The notes under the pieces were generated by a model that saw only the letters and a list, made by a program, of their open reading frames with translations, was not told the DNA's origin and did not search any database. This document shows, in pieces, positions 23,433-33,500 of a DNA stretch of 64,000 bases. Position 1 is the stretch's first letter; each line of letters opens with the position of its first letter. The stretch spans positions 556,937 to 620,936 of the forward strand of contig CANTFK010000991.1 of the NCBI GenBank assembly GCA_947646735.1, given 5' to 3'. This stretch comes from Peronospora farinosa. Its lineage: Eukaryota > Oomycota > Peronosporomycetes > Peronosporales > Peronosporaceae. A program made the position numbers and the translations under genes.

Positions 23433-23909
23433 CTATAGCATAGCTTCCTCTTCTTCACTTTCAATAACTTTCTCTTCTTCTTCGTCTCTTTTCTTTACTC
23501 TTTTAAGTCTTTCCTCCTCTCTCAATTCCGTCATAAGACCTTGTACTTGATGTCCTTTTCCCAGCGTCTCAGTGCGGTCTATAAAGTCCTCAATATTCAG
23601 GCCTGGATAAAGATCAAAGGCCCATTGCTTGTACATATTGATCAGAGATGCCAGGGCCTGAGCTTCACGTCCCGAAACGTCGCCGCTCACTTGATATGGA
23701 AACGTCCGGTGGACTTTTTTGAAACCTTCAGCTGAGACCAAATGTGACTCTCGTAGCAGGTTGCGACGCCGTTTTTGAACTACAGCAGATCCTGCAGCAT
23801 CTCCTCCACCATCGTGAGTACCTGATATACCATCAACTGTGGCGGTAGAGGCACCAGTGTCGTCGCGCCGAGCCAAGTCGCCGTCACGCTCCCATCCTCG
23901 GGCTGCCAT
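23433..23909 (-). CDS. TIPIN: TIPIN/Swi3/Csm3-like replication fork protection protein
   Basis: A minus-strand frame; from the ATG at 23909 it gives 158 residues. The Swi3 domain occupies about residues 60-135 with typical features: ALASLINMYKQWAFDLYPGL then NIEDFIDRTETLGKGHQVQG. The C-terminus is very acidic. In other eukaryotes this protein pairs with Timeless/Tof1 to stabilise stalled forks and support the S-phase checkpoint in the nucleus. The frame stays open upstream to an ATG at 24077, but the added residues look non-coding, and an E2F-type palindrome sits immediately upstream of the 23909 ATG. The shorter start is therefore preferred. Divergently transcribed from the elicitin-like gene. 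Confidence 0.85.
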   Translation of the reverse strand: MAARGWERDGDLARRDDTGASTATVDGISGTHDGGGDAAGSAVVQKRRRNLLRESHLVSAEGFKKVHRTFPYQVSGDVSGREAQALASLINMYKQWAFDLYPGLNIEDFIDRTETLGKGHQVQGLMTELREEERLKRVKKRDEEEEKVIESEEEEAML

Positions 23910-23910
23910 G

Positions 23911-23930
23911 CGTTTTTGGCGCCAAAAACG
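23911..23930. promoter_or_regulatory. 20-bp perfect palindrome containing an E2F-type site
   Basis: The sequence CGTTTTTGGCGCCAAAAACG is a perfect palindrome and contains TTTGGCGCCAAA, the classical E2F/DP consensus on both strands. It lies one base upstream of the preferred TIPIN ATG. E2F drives S-phase genes in animals, plants and many protists, which fits a fork-protection gene. Binding here is inferred. Confidence 0.65.
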
Positions 23931-24086
23931 AACGAGTTTGAAGGGGATTGAATCGTAGCTTTTGGTTGTGTGTGGTCCACACACAGTAGTAATTGAAGTA
24001 GCGAATGCAGCGGCTGTCGTCTGACAGGCTCTCTCTGGAACCGTTACACTTTGATCTGAGATGATGGCATTCCCCAAGCAGAAGTC

Positions 24087-24100
24087 TCATTTATTATTTT
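24087..24100 (+). promoter_or_regulatory. Oomycete initiator-like element of the elicitin gene
   Basis: TCATTTATTATTTT matches the oomycete initiator (TCATTYYNCAWTTT) at 12 of 14 positions. It lies 54 bp upstream of the elicitin ATG, the usual distance for oomycete transcription starts. Confidence 0.45.
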
Positions 24101-24153
24101 GCTACGTAAAAGTCGCATCAGATCAACGTAAGTCTACTAATATCTACCACACG

Positions 24154-24645
24154 ATGAAGACCTCCCCTTATCTCCTATTATTGATGATCGCAACATCAAC
24201 GCTAGTCGTTGCTCAAGACTGTACAGTGGCTGAACGCTCCACAATTTCTAGCATCTACAACTCGACATTAGGCGGCTCATGTCCAAACACGACAGCGACC
24301 ACGGGCAATGGCGACTACTGCTCTGACGCAGACTGCGTCAACTTCATGTCTGACATGCTCGAGAAGCTCCCAGATTGCTCGATGGATGGCATCAATGTTA
24401 AGGAACGCGTTCAAGCTGTTGTTGACTTTTGTGATACCAAAAGTGTCGACACATCCGACGCTTCCACCAACTCGGCGACGATGAGCCCTTCATCAGGCTC
24501 AGCCGTCCCAACAGCAGGCACGCATTCGAGCGACCAGGTCACTGATGACACGACTCCGTCTACAACGGCTTCGTCAACGTCATCATTTGGCTTTGCCATT
24601 TCCACCGCTACTCTTGCAACAACAGCTTTTCTTGCTGGACTGTAA
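24154..24645 (+). CDS. Elicitin-like secreted protein with Ser/Thr-rich tail and probable GPI anchor
   Basis: A 163-residue intronless protein starting MKTSPYLLLLMIATSTLVVA, a signal peptide of about 20 residues. The mature N-terminal domain carries six cysteines, as in the elicitin fold (in CTVAERS, SCPNT, YCSDADC, DCSMDG, FCDTK). Residues 100-143 are rich in Ser, Thr and Ala, a probable O-glycosylated stalk, and the C-terminus is hydrophobic (STATLATTAFLAGL), as for a GPI signal. Elicitins are oomycete-specific, sterol- or lipid-binding extracellular proteins; tailed elicitin-like members are usually surface-bound. An in-frame upstream ATG (24061) would bury the signal peptide and is rejected. 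Confidence 0.9.
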   Translation: MKTSPYLLLLMIATSTLVVAQDCTVAERSTISSIYNSTLGGSCPNTTATTGNGDYCSDADCVNFMSDMLEKLPDCSMDGINVKERVQAVVDFCDTKSVDTSDASTNSATMSPSSGSAVPTAGTHSSDQVTDDTTPSTTASSTSSFGFAISTATLATTAFLAGL

Positions 24646-26959
24646 GGCGGCGACAATGAAGCACAGATTAAGTGAGACGGGCTCTTGCTAACATCAAAAT
24701 GCGACCAATCTTTTTATTTTCTTCGTTAATTATCGCTTTGGTGTCTTATAACAAACTTTGGTCGCTTTCCGTGAAGACCGCGGCTTGATCGAAATTCGGA
24801 ATGTATTAAAGCCCTTAATGATACAACTTGTGTTGATGCTGGACATGGACATCGATAGTTGTTTGCATTTTCTGGTGTTTAGAGTCGGGTTCACCTCCAC
24901 GCACCTCCGATGGATGCTCCAAATTATAGTACATCGGGGAATCAGAAGATGTAGCTTTTTCCCCGTGCAGTAGTGGTGAGAAGCAGATCATGTTATACGC
25001 CCTCGGGAGTAACATCAGCATCGATCTCTAGGTTGCCGCACACATGAGAGACTCACCGGCTGACGATACAACAGGTTCATGATGTTTCCAGCTTGCACAG
25101 ATATACGCACATGCTCACCGGTGTGCATGTGCGTATATCTGTGCAAAAGCGGCAGGTGTCTAAAGGTTCGAGATGGGCATAAGTTCCTACAACTCACAAG
25201 GTGACATTGACAACCGTGGTATTATCGCTTAAGACTCTGTAGCAAGACTTGCTCAACGTTGCGTGGCTCCATCATCCGAGTGACAACGACTATCTATGAG
25301 ATGTATTGATTTCATGACTAAGTCAATTGATCTCTCTATGTTCAGTCTACCATCAGCTTTATCTTTGGCCCCAGCATCATGTACTATTTGGGTATGTACG
25401 ATGCCAAACACGCGACCATGCTATTTGTATCGGTTCCTCATCTTCCGTTTTAACTGCTATGGGATCATCACTGAAGATGTGAAGGCATTTCCAGCAGTTG
25501 ACGTGCAAGCTGATTCTATGATGTGTTGCTGTGAAGAAAGTACAAGATCTCTTACTGAGGACTGCCGCCGGGCTATAGTATCGCAAGACTTCTTGCTTTG
25601 TCTGGATCGACAGAGAACATATAGGCCTCAGCTTTGTTTTTGAGTATTTTTCGACCACGCGCTTTATTGCTTAACGAATTGCAAATGCATCACTATTATC
25701 TTCTATACTGGTTGCATCACATTCAAACGTTTACCTGACCCCTTTCATACAATGGCAATGCCTCTCATCTTCTACAGCAAGGAATCTACGACGGCGAGAA
25801 GCACGAGACTTAGAGCCATACCAAGCTGCAGAGTTGAGCTTAGGCTGATGCCGTCGTCGCGAGATACACGGTCGTGCTGATGTTCTGCACATTTCTTGAT
25901 GTGACACTCTCTAATCTTGTTTAGAGGCGCCATCTTCGTGTTTAAATTCGTACCCATCGTAACAGTGGAGAAGGTCATTCGCGTAGAAACCAAGCTTTGA
26001 TGCACACGACGACGCGCATTTCGTGTAGATATAGGCACGGTACGAGCTAGTGGTATCATCTGGAGTCAAGAGGGAGTCTTGGCTGCTTCAGTGTACAGAC
26101 TCGCGATTGTCGGGTTTTCAGTAGGTTTACATACCAGGACGTATGTATGTCTTGTTAGTAAAAGAATATGATACAGTGCGTAGTATATCGATACCTGACT
26201 AGAAATAATGCCACCGTTTTACCAAAGTTGTTGTCTGTACTGGGTAAGTGCAATGCAACGCAACGCATTACTACCGGCTCTTGTCACGATTCGTTTCTTT
26301 GAACGAGAACTACTAGATTGTCAAGTAATGAAAAACGTTGAGTGATACGGACAACTTATAATACGACTTGGATGGAAACAAACCAAATGAAGACGCAAGC
26401 TAAATGCTGCCTGTTAGAGCTTTATTATGACCCTGACAACCCTAGATGTTTCACTGGAAGCATCACTTTGACTCGCCACATATACTTTTTGTTGCCGAAT
26501 TCAAAGTTGTGGTAACACTGTCGGGGACTAGTTGGAAATGTTTGAAGTTTGCTAGTGTAGTTAGAATCGCACGACGTCAAAACTCGACACCACACTCGCT
26601 GACAGTGGCACCCGCAATTGAGGATTCGGAATAACTTTGGCTTGCTGTTCGTTTCCGCCATCGATAGCAGCGAGTGAGTGCTTGGCAATTGCCGGTAGAT
26701 GTATAAATATGACCAGCCTAAAACCTCGAAGTCTCGAGTAGCACATCAACGAGCTTGCCGGTCTTTCATGAATTGAGCTTTTAAGGGTGAATGAGACCAT
26801 TAAGTGCTTAAAGCAGTGCATTTAACAGGGATTGGTAAGCAGCGTCTTCTCAAAAGTTGCATTGCACGCATTTGCCTCATGTAACTTTTACATGTAGATT
26901 GCGATTTTCAGTGGTCTTCGAAAGTACCTACTGTACAAATGCAGACATGCAGCGCTTGA
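24646..26959. other. Gene-poor region
   Basis: About 2.3 kb without a supported gene. Open frames at 24758-24973, 25296-25643 and 25377-25658, and minus frames at 25772-26059 and 26425-26688, show no motifs. The only clear structure is the 54-bp near-perfect palindrome at 25093-25146, listed separately. The 3' part abuts the fimbrin fragment. Confidence 0.5.
25093..25146. repeat. 54-bp near-perfect inverted repeat
   Basis: Arms of 22 bp (25093-25114 and 25125-25146) are perfect reverse complements. Between them is a 10-bp centre whose inner eight bases (CACCGGTG) are themselves palindromic. The whole 54 bp is thus a palindrome broken by a single T/T pair. It lies in non-coding DNA and could be a cruciform, a small-RNA hairpin or the joined ends of an inverted-repeat element. 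Confidence 0.9.
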
Positions 26960-27510
26960 TAAGTTCAAATTACTTGAGCAGTGTCTGTGTTGTGCTGGGT
27001 AAACAGCTCAACTTTTCGCTTGTTAATGTCGGTGGCGCTGACATCTTTGACAGGTGCGAAGAAGATGAATCTGTCGATTGTGTGGCACAGCATGCGATAC
27101 CGGCAACTGAAGATTTTGAACGATCTGGCGGAGCGGGCCGTGGCGAAATCACCGACAAAGATATCGTCGGATGGGCAAACGAGAAGGTTCGGCAGAGCGG
27201 ACGGGCAAAGGGCAACATCGTGTCATTCCGGGACCCGAGTCTGTCCGACGGGCTCTACCTGCTTGACTTAATCCATGCTGTCGAGCCTCGCGCCGTGGAT
27301 TGGGACATGGTCTTACAAGACAAGACAGACGACGCGAAGGCCAGCAACGCCAAATACACTATCAGCTGTGCGCAGAAGATAGGTGCGACCGTCTTCTTAA
27401 TGTACGAGGATATCGTGGAGGTGAAGCCCAAGATGATGATGACTTTTGTGGCGAGCCTGATGCTGGTAGACCACCAGCGCAAAGCGTCGGACGTTGGCTT
27501 TACCCAGTGA
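26960..27510 (+). pseudogene. Truncated, frameshifted fimbrin/plastin fragment (last calponin-homology domain)
   Basis: Pieces match the fourth calponin-homology domain of fimbrin in order: LGKQLNFSLVNVGGADIFD in one frame, AKKMNLSIVWHSMRYRQLKI in a second, then back to the first frame for EITDKDIVGWANEKV ... SNAKYTISCAQKIGATVF and EDIVEVKPKMMMTFVASLM. One frameshift lies near 27050 (an extra base after GADIFD) and a compensating one near 27140. The N-terminal three domains (roughly 440 residues) are absent upstream. Fimbrin cross-links actin filaments; this copy cannot make the full protein and looks like a 5'-truncated duplicate whose parent lies elsewhere. Confidence 0.75.
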
Positions 27511-29329
27511 CAGTCGCTGTATTGCACCGAAAGGAAGCTGCTAGAATAAAGGCCTTAGTCCGATTGACGAGTCGAAGAAGGCCATTCACAGCAAAAACAA
27601 ACAAAGCAAACTCTTAGCTTACCCCATCTTTGGTCATCGAAGTCTATTGGAACACCTCCGTCACACAACGTCTACTTGGTTTTAGCTATATTGATGATAG
27701 TCTGCGGCTCTCGATTCTCATCAGCTAGTCGACATATTCAGCTTCAAGTCTACTCCGTTTTTTCGCTGTACAACAATTTGACATCGACCAGTTCAGTGCT
27801 CGGACACAAACACTATATACGTAGTTGCTTGTCGGGCATGCCTTAAGCTCGAGCGTCAAATAAAACTAGATGCTTTTGAGTGCGGGTATGAAGGAAGTCA
27901 ACATTTAGAGAGACCATGGGTTAGCCCGTAGCGTGATGCGGCGCGTTATCGACGGATCAGCGTCAAGCTCTAGCTAGAACTTCAATGCAGAGCGCCTGCG
28001 GTGGACCTCAAATGACTGTAAGCAGTACGATGGATAAGGTCTGCCCGATAATATCACTTTCATCACCAATTTGAAAATGAACAACCTCGAAGGAAGCCGT
28101 TGTCTAGAGTTTACAACGGATCAGACGGATAACATTATGGTCCATAAGCTTCCGATCACGCGTCGCATTAGAAACTCACGTTCTAGGGGAGCTCGCTTTG
28201 TAGGATCGAAATTTGCGCTCGGTGAACTGGCTGACGACTAGAGGCGGAATGGAGAAGGGTAAGAACTAGTTGATGGGCTGTTCACTACTGTGTCATTTGT
28301 GAACCACACCTCGAAACTTTGTGTCGATTGCCCCCCGCATGGTTCACACGCTGCGCCACCTGCCTTGCATGCGGCAGGACGTTTGCGAGCGTAGAGGGTT
28401 TGATCCAAGACAAAATCTTGATGACAATTTTTAACGCGAGCTGATGGACGAAAGCCATTGCAACTTTAGAGGAAGTGGTGGCAGCAGAAGATCTCAAAAT
28501 TAAGATCATAGGGCTACGTTAATACGTGACACTTCACAAGCAGGATGATCACGTCTCACAGCTTACACACAATGAACGACAAGCCGCTAAAGCAGCAAAC
28601 GAACAACGAGCATCCAGGCACGTACTTGACAAGTCCGAATTAAAATACATACGTTGCAGGCTATCTTAACTATAGATATCCTTCTGGTGGACCAAGTCAA
28701 GTAAGTACTCGTGGTGGTTCCGTCACATTGGAATCGATGAAATTGCAGTAGCTATTGAAGTCTTTTTACAGAAATATTAGCGTGCTAAACTGCGTAAAGC
28801 GTACCGTCTGGTTCGTGTCCAAGTCCGTCCTGAAGATCATGAAGCTGCAGTCGGGATGATTGTGCTCATGGTCCTAGCATTTCATGTCTGAGTTACGGGT
28901 TCGAAAAGTGAGGCAGATTGAGAATACAGTGTCGCAAAGTTGCTACAGAACTGGATTAGCTAAGAGCACAAGTTCTATAACTTATACTTCCGCAAGCCTC
29001 AGCTACCGATCAAAGCTGTTTAATTACCTTGAGCGTAAAAAGAATGTGCGTGAGTTTTTTTAAGGGTTTACCTCTTTTTTATCGACTTATGATGAGAACA
29101 CTACACGACATAACCCGTACTAGCCGTTGCTAATGAAGACATTGAGCTTGAAAACACCCAATGTTAGAAGATTCATTGTAACAGTGGCAGGATCATTTAA
29201 GAATTTGTGTTTGATAGAAGGTAGATGAATCAATGCAGACTACGTGGCTGGCCAACTTAGTCTCGCTTCGTCAATTACACAGCAGAGATTACTACGGCAC
29301 TAGATCAGAAAGAATTATCTTCTTTTTCC
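27511..29329. other. Gene-poor region with decayed sequence
   Basis: No intact gene. The minus-strand frame at 28285-28509 has no motif. The region has no long open frames and may hold old transposon remains, but none could be identified. Confidence 0.4.
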
Positions 29330-30430
29330 CAATCTATTCAGCCTCTTCAGCTGCCACCACGCCTTCTCTGAGGTTGCGACGGCTTTCGTCTGTGAGCTCA
29401 CGTTAGAAGATCGCCATTGAGCTTTTGTCTTGGATTAAGCCTCGTTTTAGTGATATTCTTTCCTTTCCATAAAATGGACAAGTGGGTAAGAAGCTGCTGA
29501 CAGCGAATCGCCTTGTCACTACTTTCTTTTAATAACTCAGCCACTTTTCATCCGAAGCTGCTTCCAGCAATTTACTTTCAATTTCGCGAAGAAAAGATTT
29601 TAACAGAATTCCGTTCAGCTTTATAGGTACCATATCGACAAACCGGTGTAAGCCACTTCCAGATAAGCAGACAAAGCAATTTTCATCTCCAGCGCTTCAC
29701 AATCATCCACAGACATAGCAATGGTTTTAATAAAAAAATTTCCCAGTGCACACGTGACGTCATCCAACGATACTGGACCATATTCATCTCCACACGGAAG
29801 TGCAGTGTTTTAGTCGGGCACTTAGAGCTCGTAGACAAAGTCGGTCCAGTGCGTCGTATAGACGTTTGTCTTGTGTGTATGGCCGAGCTTTCTGTTGCAA
29901 TAGTTAGTTCAGCTCGTGCCGAGCACCTCCTTTCAGCTTTCCGAATACTCGTTTCATTGCTCATTAAAAGATTGATCACTGCGCACATTATCACAATCTT
30001 TTTGTAAGTACGAAGATCAAATGACTCGAAACCGATAATGTTTGTGTGTAGTAGTGCTCGAGTAGCTGCAAAGCAGGCCGCTCCCATTCTCTTACGCTTC
30101 ACTGAACACAGCTGCAAAAGATGCGGTAGGAAGGGAAGATGGAAAGTTCGTCGCCCGCCTAAATAAATTGTTTTAGAGCCCACAATTCATTCTCCTCGAA
30201 GAATTGCTAACGCGAAACACCCAATCACTCGTGTAGCAATTATCCGCATATCAAATCTGTACCATTCGTCTTCATGACTTTGCAAACTACCACTTCTTGA
30301 TTCCCACACTTGCACAACGACGCGGCCCTCGACTGCAACATCAGCTTTTGGTATCTTGTCTCCTGTAAACGGACTTGACTTTGCTTGTAACAGGGCATCT
30401 AGTCATTAAGTATTATACTTAATGTTTGGT
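29330..30430 (-). pseudogene. Decayed dynamin-like GTPase C-terminal region
   Basis: Minus-strand pieces in several frames resemble the stalk and GTPase-effector (GED) part of a dynamin. One frame (about 29790-29645) reads SLDDVTCALGNFFIKTIAM then KIALSAYLEVAYTG; the next contains HRFVDMVPIKLNGILLK; further on, KVAELLKESSDKAIR lies at about 29510-29560, like the GED pattern ending in R-R/Q-x-L. An upstream 166-codon frame (29683-30183) includes RMGAACFAATRALLH. Several frameshifts and stops separate the pieces and no GTPase motifs are seen, so the copy is truncated and dead. The 5' side is bounded by the LTR of the retroelement starting near 30459, which may have cut the gene. The identification is by pattern only. 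Confidence 0.5.
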
Positions 30431-30458
30431 CTAAAAGTATCCATGATTACTTTTGACC

Positions 30459-30974
30459 TGTCACTTGGGTGCGATACACAAATGTGATCCACCCTCGTGA
30501 ATGTGATATCCATTTATGGATTCACATGAGAAGGGATGACGCTAGTTGAAGCTAGACATCGCGACGTCTCAGAAGGACGTCAGTTGCGATCTTAAATCTA
30601 GATTTAAGATCATGCGACAGGATACGCTTCTAAAGAGTCGCGTATCCGATCTATATATATATAAATGTATATATAACCAATCAGTAGTTAAGTATATATT
30701 TAGTTATAATTAATTAAATATAGCTCAGTCTTGAATTTGCTTAAACACCGAAGCACCACTTACGAGAAGCTGAAAAGCTTCTACGTGACGTCGGTGCCTT
30801 CTTGTGAAGAAGTTCGTTGCACTCTCGCTCAATCGAGAGGCAACTGGTGGTACGAGTCGACCAAACTCCTAACCACCCTCGCACGCGAAGGTAAGACGGT
30901 CTAACCGCTTCCTCGCTTGTGCATAAGGTGTGTGCTAGTAGTACGAGGCAACTTCGTAGAAGTGCCCGTCTACA
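30459..30974 (+). repeat. 5' LTR-like region of E0
   Basis: Bounded on the right by ACA and the primer-binding site. The left edge (TGTCACTTGG at 30459) is inferred from the TG...CA rule and is uncertain because no second copy is visible. It contains a perfect 24-bp palindrome at 30588-30611, an inverted repeat GGATACGC...GCGTATCC near 30619-30648 and a TATA-rich run at 30653-30676. Confidence 0.45.
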
Positions 30975-31033
30975 CTTGGTAGCACTAGTAGTCCTTCCCA
31001 CGACCCGTCTCTCTGAGCGTGCGTGTGGTTAAA

Positions 31034-32113
31034 ATGGTCCTTAATATGGACTGGAGTGACTTCCCTCACCTCCCAACATCATAGGGAGTTGGCAGAGCAT
31101 ATGGCGCAGGGACTTGGTGAACAAGCCCTGGTCAACCTCTTGCACCGTCCTCCTGAGCAACATGTTGCTCAGTTGGAGCATTTTGAGGCGTTTGTGCTCG
31201 GACAGCGTAGAAACGCGTCCGAGGTAAACAGCCAAGCCACCGCTGAGTCCATCACTAAGACTCAGGATGAGCTTAGGCTTGAGCAGGCACGTAATGAGGC
31301 GCTCAACAGAACTGTTGAGACGCTCTCTGCCCGGCCTGACTCAACCGAGGCCCATTCGGATGGACCCTCCGAAGTTCGATGGAACTAGCCTTCACACGAT
31401 TGTTCACTGGCTAGTAGCAGTTGAGCAATGTGGAGTGGCACAGCTCATCGAAGACGACACCAGGATGGTGTCGTATGCCATGTCCAACTTGCGTGGCAAA
31501 GCGTCAAAGTGGGCATACTCTGCGCTGATGGCAAATGTTGATGCGTTTCCACCATGGGCGATCCTTAAAATAAAGATTCGCGCCATGTATCAGCCGCCTA
31601 ACAACGAAGTGCTGCTTATGGCGCGCTTCTTGGAGCACGACAGACGAAACGCTCTCTGCAAGAATTTGTGCAGGAGATGCGTTCGCTGTCGGCGTCCATT
31701 AATGGGGAACCGATACCAGAGCGTATCAAGGTGGCCACGTTCATGAATGGACTACGGCGCAGCCCATCGCGCAGGCCCTTTTTATAAAGGTGCCAGCGAC
31801 GATGGAAGAGGCAATTGATATTGCCATGGTTGAGGAGCAATCCTACAACAGCGCCTCGGCGTCAGCTTATTACAGGCCGTCGTCCGAGAAGTATGATGCC
31901 ACTCCTATGGAGTTAGGCAATTCAGATGTGATCTGCTACAAGTGCGTCAAGCGAGGCCATATGATGGCTTGCTGCTATGTCAAAGTAGCTGCTGGTGCTA
32001 AGACAGCCAGCAAAAAGTCTCCCAACCCGAAGGGAGGTGCGAAAAACCAGCGTGCACGACGCACGGGTTTAGTACCTGCCCAAGATGGGTCGGGAAATGC
32101 GGGAGCGCAGTAG
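31034..32113 (+). pseudogene. E0 gag with zinc knuckle, frameshifted
   Basis: Gag-like sequence spread over three frames: AEHMAQGLGEQALVNLL (frame from 31023), PPKFDGTSLHTIVHWLVAVE and SYAMSNLRGKASKWAYSAL (frame from 31267), then a frame from 31790 ending with the knuckle CYKCVKRGHMMACC (C-x2-C-x4-H-x4-C) at about 31936-31980. Nucleocapsid-type knuckles bind element RNA. The frameshifts mean no full Gag can be made. Confidence 0.7.
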
Positions 32114-32261
32114 GGGCGGGATGCCCTACTGTCGCGGACTCTGAAGCTACCCTTAAGTTCAGAGTGATCGAACAAATGGGTAGCATAGTCCCTGAGGTTT
32201 CGAAAGGTCGGACCTCAACCCTTTTGGTCTATGCGCTCGAGTACGAGGCTATGACCAAGTG

Positions 32262-32831
32262 ATGACCCTTCTCGTGGATTCGGGTGCATCACAAAACTTT
32301 GTGAAACTCGCGGCTCTGAAAAAGAGACCGGCGAGTTTTGAGTCTCTTTGCCAGGATGGCAAGCGAGAAGAGGCGATCGTTTGTTTAGCGAACGGCGCGC
32401 TAGTTAAATCGTAGGGAGTTCAAGTTGAACTCGCCTGCAACTCTAGTGACTTCTCTTGTAAAGAGAAGTTCACAGTGCTAGGTATGGAGAGTCCGTATGA
32501 CCTCATGCTAGGCATGCCTTGGTTGGCTAAACACCAACCATGGATAGACTGGCGTATACGCACAGTCGCTAACTCTACTCAGGACACCAGAAAGAATGTG
32601 CTCTTGCGGGAGGCTTATGCAACTGATGATGTGTCCAACATAGTCGAGGGTGCGTTGACGGTATGTCAATCGACACCAGGAACTACCCAGCTTAAAAGGA
32701 GTGGTGTAGTTGGAAGTGCCCTGGCAGAAAGCCAGGTGACACATATTCCTGCCCAGGTCGAAGCGACTGGTGTAGCGAATGGGACGATAACAAGCAGTCA
32801 TGCGTCCAATAGTCCTGTACAGAGCCGATAG
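32262..32831 (+). pseudogene. E0 retropepsin domain, interrupted
   Basis: Starts with LLVDSGASQNFVK, the D-S-G active-site motif of retroviral-type aspartic proteases. The C-terminal block YDLMLGMPWLAKHQPWIDW follows from about 32496. A TAG at about 32410 breaks the frame between them. Downstream residues are Thr/Ser-rich linker as seen between protease and RT in Ty3/gypsy, but no RT follows. Confidence 0.65.
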
Positions 32832-33500
32832 CCTGTGACAGTTGATGGTGGGCTGACAGGAAGTCAAGCGCCACAAGAACCGACACAGAGTTTCGAGTAT
32901 GGTGCGGTTGGAAGGAGTGCGTTAGCTGAAATAGCAACGACACCTTCTTCCAGGTCAAAGGCCGTGGTGACTCGAACAACGAGCACCAGACGTATTGAGA
33001 CGATCAAGGGTACGTCAAATCGAGTTAATTTTGATTTAGTCTCCGTCCAAGAGGACGGGCCCTGCGAACGCGTTGGTCGAAGTCGTCGAAGACAAAATGC
33101 CGGAGGCATCCTCAGTTGAGGTGCTCCAACTTGTCTTGGCATCTTCCGAAGATATCTTATATATCTTGGAGATAATGTGGGGGATTGTTCACCAAGTCCC
33201 TGCGCCAAAGCTCAGCCAACACACTATGATATTGAGAGAGGTGGGGAATTTTTCGGGCCAAATCCATATTGAGGCGCATCAACCCACTCACACTCACGAT
33301 CAGAAAGAGAGGTTGAGGAAAGAAACACTAGGGCTATCAAATGTACGGGCACTTAAAAGAAGTTTACACGTGTTATGCTGATAAGCATTTGAGGAAGCGG
33401 TTATATCGTATAACTTCCGTGCACGGTGGTAAGGTGATTGGTCTACTGCTTAATCGGTCGTACTTACAGTTTCCTATCACCGAAGAGAGCCATGCAACGT

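Larger units (their letters stand above)
30459..33500 (+). mobile_element. E0: truncated Ty3/gypsy retroelement (LTR, gag, protease only)
   Basis: A plus-strand remnant with a 5' LTR-like region ending ...TACA, two bases, then the primer-binding motif TGGTAGCAC (30977-30985). A frameshifted gag with a zinc knuckle and a retropepsin follow. Reverse transcriptase, RNase H and integrase are missing: after about 32831 only short frames remain and no YxDD or integrase motif is found. No 3' LTR was identified. It belongs to a family different from elements A-D but shares their primer site and hairpin-rich sequence. Confidence 0.7.

Noticed and set aside
23910..24077. Longer N-terminus for the TIPIN-like protein
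   Set aside because: The added 56 residues have no domain character and would place the E2F palindrome inside the coding sequence; the ATG at 23909 is more likely.
32832..33390. Reverse transcriptase of E0
   Set aside because: No YxDD, connection or RNase H motif could be found in any frame.
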